Shown piece by piece: positions 1 through 4,806 of a DNA stretch of 7,256 nucleotides (position 1 is its first letter; each line of letters opens with the position of its first letter). Made by a program: the position numbers and the translations under genes. Below the pieces are notes generated by a model. The model saw nothing but the letters and a program-made list of their open reading frames with translations, was not told the origin of the DNA and ran no database searches. The DNA lies in assembly GCA_021817025.1 (NCBI GenBank), contig JAKAWF010000162.1:1-7256 (forward strand), read 5' to 3'. This stretch comes from a bacterium. Its GTDB lineage: Bacteria > Chloroflexota > Dormibacteria > UBA8260 > Bog-877.

Positions 1-1
1 G

Positions 2-823
2 CCGTCGATCCGGGGCGGCGACTTCAACTTCGAGATCGAGCTCCGCCGCGGGGCGGGCGCCTACATCGCCGGCGAGGAGACCGCCCTCTTCAACTCCATC
101 GAAGGCCGCCGGCCGGAGCCTCGCAACAAACCACCATTCCCCGCCCAGGTGGGCCTCTTCGAGAGGCCCACGGGGATCAACAACGTGGAGACCCTGGCCA
201 ACGTGTTGGAGATCCTGCGGATCGGCGGCGCCGCCTTCGCCAAGCTCGGGACCCCCGCCTCCACCGGCACGCGGCTCTTCTGTCTCTCCGGCTGCATCGA
301 GCGTCCGGGCCTTTACGAGGTGGAGTTCGGGGCGACCCTGGGCCAGCTGCTGGCACTGGCCGGAGGGGTGCGGGGCGGCCGTCCCCTGCAAGCGGTCCTG
401 TTGGGGGGGGCCGCCGGCTCCTTCGTGGGGCCGGCCGCTCTGGACACGCCGCTCACCTTCGAAGGCGTGCGCGCGATCGGGGCCACGCTGGGCTCGGGGG
501 TGGTGCTGGTCCTCGATGACACCATCGCGGTGGCCGACATCCTGCGCCGGATCGCCCAATTCTTCCGGGACGAGTCCTGTGGCCAGTGCGTGCCCTGCCG
601 GGTTGGGACCGTCCGTCAGGAGGAGTTGCTGGCGAGAATGCTGGCGGGGCGGCCCCTGGGCTCGCCCCAGCACGAGCTCGACCTGCTGGCCGAGCTGGGC
701 CTGGTGATGCGAGACGCTTCGATCTGCGGCCTGGGTCAAACCGCGGCGGCGGCGGTGCAGTCGGCGATCGCGCAGGGCCTGCTCGGGGCCGGCGGCGGCG
801 CCTCTCCAAGGGTGCGGTCGTGA
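2..823 (+). CDS. NuoF-like NADH:acceptor oxidoreductase flavoprotein subunit, 3' part (formate dehydrogenase beta type)
   Basis: This is the C-terminal 273 residues of a NuoF/HoxF/FdsB-type subunit; its start lies before the window. In this family the protein binds FMN and NAD(H) and passes electrons to an iron-sulfur chain. Visible in order: the glycine-rich GAGAYIAGEETAL stretch (visible residues 17-29, part of the FMN/NADH site), the PPFPAQVGLF and NNVETLANV family blocks, an SLBB-like segment (about residues 80-130), and the 4Fe-4S ligands in SCGQCVPCRVGT (Cys193, 196, 199) with the distal Cys242. Family members usually have Cys where this one has Ala23 in the AYI-x-GEE motif. The stop overlaps the next gene's start (GTGA), so the two are probably translationally coupled. 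The partner is a formate-dehydrogenase/NuoG-type alpha subunit, which favours a soluble NAD-linked formate dehydrogenase over respiratory complex I. The family is sure; the exact complex is inferred. Confidence 0.93.
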   Translation, partial: PSIRGGDFNFEIELRRGAGAYIAGEETALFNSIEGRRPEPRNKPPFPAQVGLFERPTGINNVETLANVLEILRIGGAAFAKLGTPASTGTRLFCLSGCIERPGLYEVEFGATLGQLLALAGGVRGGRPLQAVLLGGAAGSFVGPAALDTPLTFEGVRAIGATLGSGVVLVLDDTIAVADILRRIAQFFRDESCGQCVPCRVGTVRQEELLARMLAGRPLGSPQHELDLLAELGLVMRDASICGLGQTAAAAVQSAIAQGLLGAGGGASPRVRS

Positions 824-1791
824 GCGTCACCTTCGTGGCTGCGCCCAGGCGACTCCTGACCGTGACCGTGGATGGGAGCACGGTCCGCGTCCCCGAGGGC
901 ACCACCCTGCTGGAAGCGTGCCGGCAGCTGGGCATCGACACCCCCACGCTCTGCTATCTGGAGAACCTGACCCCGGTCAACGTCTGCCGAGTCTGCGTGG
1001 TGGAGGTCCAGGGGGCGCGGACCTTGGTGCCGGCATGTTCTCGCCAAGTCGAGGACGGGATGGTGGTCAATTCGGACTCCGAGCGAGTCAGAGCCAGTCG
1101 CAAGTCGGTGCTGGAGCTGCTCGCCTCCTCGGTCGACCTCTCCCTGGCAGCACCGGAGGTCCAGCAGTGGCTGCGGCGCTACGGCGCTGAGGCCGACCGC
1201 TTCGGCGCGCCGGCTCGCCCGGGCAGCCCTCGAGACCGGGCCCGCCCGGGCGAGCACTCGGCCTCCGACGGCCTGGCGGCGGCGACCGTCGCCCAACCCG
1301 CCAAGCTTGACAATGACACCTACATCCGCGACTACTCGCGGTGCATCCTCTGCTACAGGTGCGTCGAGGCCTGCGGCGTGGACGCCCAGAACACCTTTGC
1401 GATCGCGGTCGCGGGCAGGGGCTTCGAAGCTCGGATCTCGACTGAATTCGATGTCGGCCTACCCGACTCGGCCTGCGTCTACTGCGGCAACTGCATCGGG
1501 GTGTGCCCCACCGGGGCGTTGATGTTCAAGTCGGAGTACGACATGCGCGCGGCCGGGACCTGGGACGAGTCGAAGCAGACCGTCACCACCACCATCTGCC
1601 CCTACTGTGGGGTGGGCTGCAACCTGGAGCTGCACGTCCAGGACAACTCCATCGTGAAGGTGACCTCACCGCTGGACCACGACATCACCCGGGGGCACCT
1701 CTGCGTCAAGGGCCGCTTCGGCTACCAGTTCGTCCAGCATCGGGGTAGGAGCCCCAAGTCGGATCAGGCAGGCCCGCGCTCAGCCACCTGA
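820..1791 (+). CDS. Truncated formate dehydrogenase/NuoG-type alpha subunit: all Fe-S domains, no Mo/W catalytic domain
   Basis: 323 residues from a GTG that overlaps the upstream stop by four bases; AAGGG lies 7 nt upstream as ribosome binding site. Domains in order: a ferredoxin-like 2Fe-2S domain (Cys45, 56, 59, 73); a linker; two 4Fe-4S ferredoxin motifs (Cys175, 178, 181, 185 and Cys219, 222, 225, 229); and the N-terminal 4Fe-4S domain of molybdopterin oxidoreductases (Cys260, 263, 267, 295, followed by Lys297). Such proteins are normally 900 or more residues and go on into the bis-MGD domain that binds Mo/W and formate. Here family similarity ends at His307 (base 1740), and 16 unrelated residues lead to a TGA. 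I found no continuation in the other two frames. The His/Cys-ligated cluster motif usually found near residues 100-130 is also absent. The gene is either a remnant cut by rearrangement or, less likely, a free-standing electron carrier. It cannot reduce CO2 or oxidise formate alone. Confidence 0.9.
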   Translation: MSVTFVAAPRRLLTVTVDGSTVRVPEGTTLLEACRQLGIDTPTLCYLENLTPVNVCRVCVVEVQGARTLVPACSRQVEDGMVVNSDSERVRASRKSVLELLASSVDLSLAAPEVQQWLRRYGAEADRFGAPARPGSPRDRARPGEHSASDGLAAATVAQPAKLDNDTYIRDYSRCILCYRCVEACGVDAQNTFAIAVAGRGFEARISTEFDVGLPDSACVYCGNCIGVCPTGALMFKSEYDMRAAGTWDESKQTVTTTICPYCGVGCNLELHVQDNSIVKVTSPLDHDITRGHLCVKGRFGYQFVQHRGRSPKSDQAGPRSAT

Positions 1792-2471
1792 CCAGGATCC
1801 GGCCCTCGCCTCTCGAGCGAGCGGTCGGCGCCCCCCGGTCCGGCCGGGTTGGGAGCTGGGAAGGCGGACCGGGGTGGTCCAGGAACCTCGACCGGGGACC
1901 GGCGCGCCCTGAACGCGGCCACCTTCTGGCGGCTCAGGCAGCTGGAGGAGCAGAAGTGACGGGAGCCGTTGCGAGAGGTGTCGATGTAGACCCGATCACA
2001 GCGGTTGGCGTGGCAGATCCCCATCCGCCTCATGCCCTGGGAGCCGATCACAATCGCCAGTGCGGTGGCGCAGGTGGCACCGCGGGCCCTGGCCCGCCCC
2101 GCCTCCTTTTCCTGGCTCTGAAAATGCAGGTGCCAGGGCTCCCCATCATGGCGGGCCAACTGAGGCGCCGCGTGATAGTCCTGGAGCAGGGTGTTGACAG
2201 TGGTGGCAGCCAGCTCCGCGTCCGCCAGAGCCGCCGCCTCGAAGACGGTCCGGAGCCGGGACGCGAGGGCGAAAAGACCCTCCGCATCCTGAGCCGAGAG
2301 TTCAGATCCGACCCCCCAGATGGAGGTCTCCGCGGCGGTGGCCAGCTGCCCCCGGCCGGCGGCCTCCAGCGGGACTGCCCGCGCCCGGCCACGGTCGAAC
2401 CCCGGGGTGAGCCGGTTCACCAGCTCCGCGGCCGCCTCGACACCCTGGTCGGTGTAACTATCGAAGTTCAT
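1764..2471 (-). CDS. CGNR zinc-finger / ABATE-domain protein, probable transcription regulator
   Basis: 235 residues. The N-terminal region (about 1-145) matches the ABATE type: NFDSYTDQGVEAAAELVN at the start and the WHLHF...GCAT-like stretch at about 113-140. The C-terminal zinc finger has Cys153, Cys158, Cys174 and Cys178 around DTSRNGSRHFC. The name-giving CGNR tetrapeptide reads CLSR here, within the range of related C-x-x-R forms. The family is annotated as putative stress-related DNA-binding regulators; targets are rarely known. Recognisable sequence ends near residue 191. The last 44 residues are Pro/Arg-rich, low in complexity, and overlap the end of the truncated dehydrogenase gene tail to tail by 28 bp, so the native C-terminus was probably altered or extended by the same rearrangement. 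It has its own promoter-like sequence with a leader of only about a dozen bases and no Shine-Dalgarno sequence. A divergent small gene lies 74 bp away. Confidence 0.88.
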   Translation of the reverse strand: MNFDSYTDQGVEAAAELVNRLTPGFDRGRARAVPLEAAGRGQLATAAETSIWGVGSELSAQDAEGLFALASRLRTVFEAAALADAELAATTVNTLLQDYHAAPQLARHDGEPWHLHFQSQEKEAGRARARGATCATALAIVIGSQGMRRMGICHANRCDRVYIDTSRNGSRHFCSSSCLSRQKVAAFRARRSPVEVPGPPRSAFPAPNPAGPGGADRSLERRGPDPGQVAERGPA

Positions 2472-2511
2472 ATGACTAGTTAATGACCAGATGGTATTCT
2501 GTTACTATCAA
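2453..2511. promoter_or_regulatory. Possible operator repeats in the divergent spacer
   Basis: Two near-identical 12-mers in direct orientation, TGTAACTATCGA (2453-2464) and TGTTACTATCAA (2500-2511), match at 10 of 12 positions 47 bases apart. Between them, AGTTCATATGACT (2465-2477) is a palindrome interrupted by one base (AGT-CATATG-ACT) and contains the CGNR start codon. A third GTTAC lies at 2526-2530. These fit binding sites for the CGNR protein itself or another regulator, but short AT-rich words recur by chance and no binding is shown. Confidence 0.25.
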
Positions 2512-2519
2512 TAAGTCAA
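2491..2519 (-). promoter_or_regulatory. Promoter-like sequence for the CGNR gene
   Basis: On the - strand a -35-like TTGACT (bases 2519-2514) is followed after exactly 17 bases by a -10-like TACCAT (2496-2491). The match to the sigma-70 consensus is 5/6 and 4/6. Transcription would start near base 2484, about 12 bases before the ATG at 2471. No Shine-Dalgarno sequence fits in that leader, so the mRNA would be nearly leaderless, which is common in actinomycetes. The AT-rich setting inside high-GC DNA supports a promoter; the start site is inferred. Confidence 0.5.
2500..2508 (+). promoter_or_regulatory. Extended -10 promoter-like sequence for the small divergent gene
   Basis: TGTTACTAT reads as an extended -10 (TGn plus TACTAT, 5/6). 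The -35 position 17 bases upstream (TTAATG, 2480-2485) is weak, as is often so with extended -10 promoters. A start near 2515 would give a leader of about 30 bases containing the GAGGTG ribosome site. It overlaps the opposing CGNR promoter, so the two transcription units could compete or be co-repressed. An alternative pair is ATGACT (2472-2477) with TATTCT (2495-2500). Confidence 0.35.
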
Positions 2520-2531
2520 TAACAAGTTACC

Positions 2532-2537
2532 GAGGTG
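2532..2537 (+). promoter_or_regulatory. Ribosome binding site that fixes the small gene's start
   Basis: GAGGTG lies 8 bases before the ATG at 2546. The frame is open further upstream to an ATG at 2483, but that one would lie within the promoter region and has no such site. This decides for the 51-residue product. Confidence 0.55.
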
Positions 2538-2545
2538 CTCACACC

Positions 2546-2701
2546 ATGAATCCAAGTCTGATGAGTCTGATGACTGATGATCGCAACAAGGAGTTGCACA
2601 GCGTCGGGAGGCGGCGCCGGCCCTCCTTCTCCGAGGGCCTCCTGGAGCAGCGGACCGCGGCTGCGGTACGCCTGCTGCGGGCCGGCCTGCGCAGGGGCTG
2701 A
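2546..2701 (+). CDS. Small basic protein, 51 residues, unknown function, possibly truncated
   Basis: The product starts MNPSLMSLMTDDRN, then is rich in Arg and ends in an amphipathic stretch (LLEQRTAAAVRLLRAGLRRG). The opening resembles the short actinobacterial proteins that begin M-x-P-x-L-M followed by a charged helix and an Arg/His-rich tail; that likeness is from memory and gives no function. Support for a real gene is a good GAGGTG site 8 bases upstream, a promoter-like region, and location in an otherwise unexplained divergent spacer. No signal peptide or clear membrane segment is seen. Its TGA (2699-2701) lies in the first bases of the left inverted repeat of the adjacent mobile element, so the original protein may have been longer and cut by the insertion. 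Confidence 0.6.
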   Translation: MNPSLMSLMTDDRNKELHSVGRRRRPSFSEGLLEQRTAAAVRLLRAGLRRG

Positions 2702-2729
2702 CCTGAGCACCTGGCCATGAGTTCTGTCC
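2697..2729 (+). repeat. Left inverted repeat of the mobile element
   Basis: It begins GCTGACCTGAGCA, identical over 13 bases to the reverse complement of 4674-4686. It continues with shared blocks TGGCCA and AGTTCTG, giving 28/33 matches to 4654-4686. Similarity stops sharply at both ends. It contains the stop codon of the small gene. Part of it (2700-2706) can also pair with 2746-2752 inside the element. Confidence 0.75.
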
Positions 2730-4587
2730 GTAGACAAGACGCTGGTCAGGTCCGGCAGGCACCACCGATGCCCCGGCTTGGTCCCCTCGGGCGAGAGCCG
2801 TTGGGAGCTCATCCGGCATGGTCGGCGGTGCCGACCCGGCACTTCGCCGAGCCGCCCGGCGCCTGCTGGCCCGTGCCCGCCGTCGCGAAGTGGGCGGTGA
2901 CGGGCGAGCGGAGCGGCACTTGACTCGGCCAGGGCTGCTTGCAGCCCTGGGATCTGGGCCAGGGCGAGCCTGGCGGCTTGGTAGTCGACCCGGGCCGTGC
3001 CCGGGTCCAGGGGATCGCCAAAGGTCACGAAGGCTGCCAGAGCGGCCGCCACCAGGCCGCGGTCACCGACCAGACCACAGCTGGGGCAGCGGTGGGTGCG
3101 CTCGGCCAGGGTCTTGGGCACCCGGGTCCCGCAGGGGCAGGGTTGCGACATGGCGGTGGGGCGGGTGGAGGCCTTGAGCGGGCCGGTGCCCGAGCTGAGG
3201 GCGGCGACGGCCTCGGCGCCAATCGCCGCCACCAGCCTGCCGGGGGTGAAGGCCAGCATGCCGCGCCCCCAGCGGCGCACCCACAGTCTCATGTCGCCCT
3301 CTTCCGCGACCAAGCTGGCGCCGGTAGGGGGAGGAGAGCTGGTCCCGGCGGTACGCCTGGAGGGGACGCCCGGCGGCTGTGGTCAGCCGGGGACCACAGG
3401 GCAGCTTGACGGTGACCGCGGGCAGCCCCGCCTGCGTTGCCGCAGCGCCGCGAGCGTTCCAGCGCCTTGGCCCGCCGTCTGGTCCGCCGCTGCTCTGCCG
3501 CCAGCCTGGCCCGCTCTTGGTGGTCGATGCCGATGGTGGAGGCACAGACCTCGCTCAGCTGGGGATCCATCGAGACCACCGCCACCCTCGAGACGTTCAC
3601 ATCGACCCCTGCCCGGCGCTCCAGCCCGGCCGCCTTGGCCCGCCGTTGCCGAGTGGCCGCAGAGAGGTACGGCGCCTTCAGCACCAGCAGGTGGGCCTCG
3701 GACCGCAATCCTCCAGGGACTCCGGGGTAACGGGACCGCACCAGGTCGACCTTGTGCGACTCGTCCCCCAGGTGGTGGGCGGTGTGCGCCCAGCTCCCGG
3801 CGCCCTGCGGCGGTCGCACCGGCACATCCCCAGCATGGGAGGCCGGGCCACCACCGAAGACCACCGCCAGGGCACCCCGGTGATCCCACCAGCTCCCGGA
3901 GGCAGGTGGGGCGGGTGGCCGCAGATGGCGGGGCTGCCGCAGCACCGACTCACCCCCTGCCCACCAGAGGGCATCGGCCACGGTGGCGCCAGCGGGAAGG
4001 GTGGGGGCGCGGTAGCGGCCCAGATGACCTTGCAGAGTGCCCACCAGCCGGAAGGTCTCCCACTTGCGCTGGGCCGTATGCGAGCGCGCCCGGCCGGGGA
4101 TCGTCTGGAAGTCCCACCATCGCCCCGGATGGGGAGCTCCCGCGCGCTGGCCGCTGGCGTCCAAGAAGAGATGCCGGGAGGCACCCTCCCAGACCTGGTC
4201 GGCGGTATGCATGACCAGGGCTTTGGTCAGATGGTGGCCCAGGTGGTGCGAGCGCTCCACCTGGGCGTACCCCGCCCTTTCCAGACCGGCCCTGCTGAGA
4301 CCCAGCCGCTCGCGCCCCGCTCCGGCTCCTTGCACCTGGCGCTCGTGGGTGTCCGACCAGTAGGCCCGGCAGCGGCGGCCAGCCTGCCCTTGCAGGGTCC
4401 GGCGCACCGAGAACACCGCCTGGAACAGCTGCTCCACCCGGCGGCGCAGGTGCGGGTCCGACAGGTCCAAGGGGAGGCGGATGACCGCGACCGGTTCGGC
4501 CCGGTTCCCATGCCAGGGTGGCCGTTGGTTGGGCCCGCGACGCCGTGGTGAAGCCTGCGCAGACATCACCCATGAGAACAACCGCAC
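2730..4587 (-). pseudogene. TnpB-related (IS200/IS605 accessory type) transposase, broken by two deletions
   Basis: Read from a GTG at 4587 (or ATG 4566), the first frame carries the family's N-terminal blocks (VIRLPLDLSDP, VFSVRRTLQ, GRARSHT-x-RKWETFRL), then HKVDLVRSR, AHLLVL and the RuvC-I motif GVDVNVS, up to ALERSRR near 3450. Similarity then jumps directly to AGLPAVTVKL in a second frame, through QAYRRDQLSSPYRR (near 3330), and then to the RuvC-II-like LVAEEGDMRLW in a third frame at about 3317-3285. Each junction appears to lack roughly 20-35 residues found in intact relatives (sizes from memory). The third frame ends with the zinc ribbon CPCG...CPSCG and GDRGLVAAALA. Where relatives have Asp for RuvC-III, this has Gly (codon GGC). 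Clear similarity stops near 2950. That frame runs open to 2516, but beyond the repeat this is probably chance, so the end here is set at the repeat. An active RNA-guided nuclease is not expected. Confidence 0.85.
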
Positions 4588-4653
4588 GCCACCCTCTCAG
4601 TCTTCGCAGTCGGAGAGACGCCTCCACCCCGGGGCCCCTCCCCTCCAGATCGA

Positions 4654-4686
4654 GGCCAGAACTTGTGGCCACCTGCTCAGGTCAGC
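4654..4686 (-). repeat. Right inverted repeat of the mobile element
   Basis: This is the reverse-complement partner of 2697-2729. It holds an internal hairpin, GGCCA (4654-4658) with TGGCC (4666-4670) and a 7-base loop, which is only partly kept in the left copy. It lies just upstream of the transposase start. Confidence 0.75.
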
Positions 4687-4776
4687 GCCGGTGTGTGCGC
4701 GCCACTGCTGTGCCTGGGCCCAGCACGCCGGGCGCGGCGGCATTGGTCAGGGCTCGCCCGTCAGTCGACCCCAGTG

Positions 4777-4800
4777 CTCCGGTGCCCGCGCCGACCGGGG
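4777..4800 (-). terminator. Possible terminator hairpin after the SEC-C gene
   Basis: CTCCGGT (4777-4783) can pair with ACCGGGG (4794-4800), seven pairs with one G-U and a 10-base loop, beginning 6 bases after the SEC-C stop on the - strand. There is no T tract, which is usual in high-GC bacteria and makes the call weak. The rest of 4687-4806 shows no gene. Confidence 0.25.
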
Positions 4801-4806
4801 CGGATG

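Larger units (their letters stand above)
2697..4686. mobile_element. Decayed TnpB-type mobile element bounded by inverted repeats
   Basis: A 1990-bp unit is bounded by 33-bp inverted repeats matching at 28 positions. The only recognisable gene inside is a broken TnpB-related transposase on the - strand, starting 66 bases from the right repeat. The flanks (GCAGGG before 2697, GCCGGT after 4686) do not form a target-site duplication. A perfect palindrome, CCTGCGCAGG (2686-2695), lies directly outside the left end. Classical IS200/IS605 members carry subterminal hairpins, not long inverted repeats, so this may be a variant element, or a tnpB gene carried between ends moved by another transposase. 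The boundary is inferred from the repeats alone. Confidence 0.6.

Noticed and set aside
1805..1821. CTCGC/GCGAG hairpin as a shared terminator between the converging genes
   Set aside because: It has only five pairs and no T tract, and it lies within the extended CGNR reading frame.
1741..1900. A frameshift that would restore the dehydrogenase catalytic domain
   Set aside because: None of the three forward frames after 1740 shows molybdopterin-domain sequence, so this is loss and not a simple frameshift.
2818..4551. Long + strand open frames opposite the transposase pseudogene
   Set aside because: They are Pro/Arg/Gly-rich and motif-free, as expected for the antisense of a high-GC gene; the - strand carries the recognisable motifs.
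2681..4691. GCCGG on both sides of the element as a target-site duplication
   Set aside because: The left copy is 11 bases away from the repeat end while the right copy abuts it, and the word is common in this DNA.
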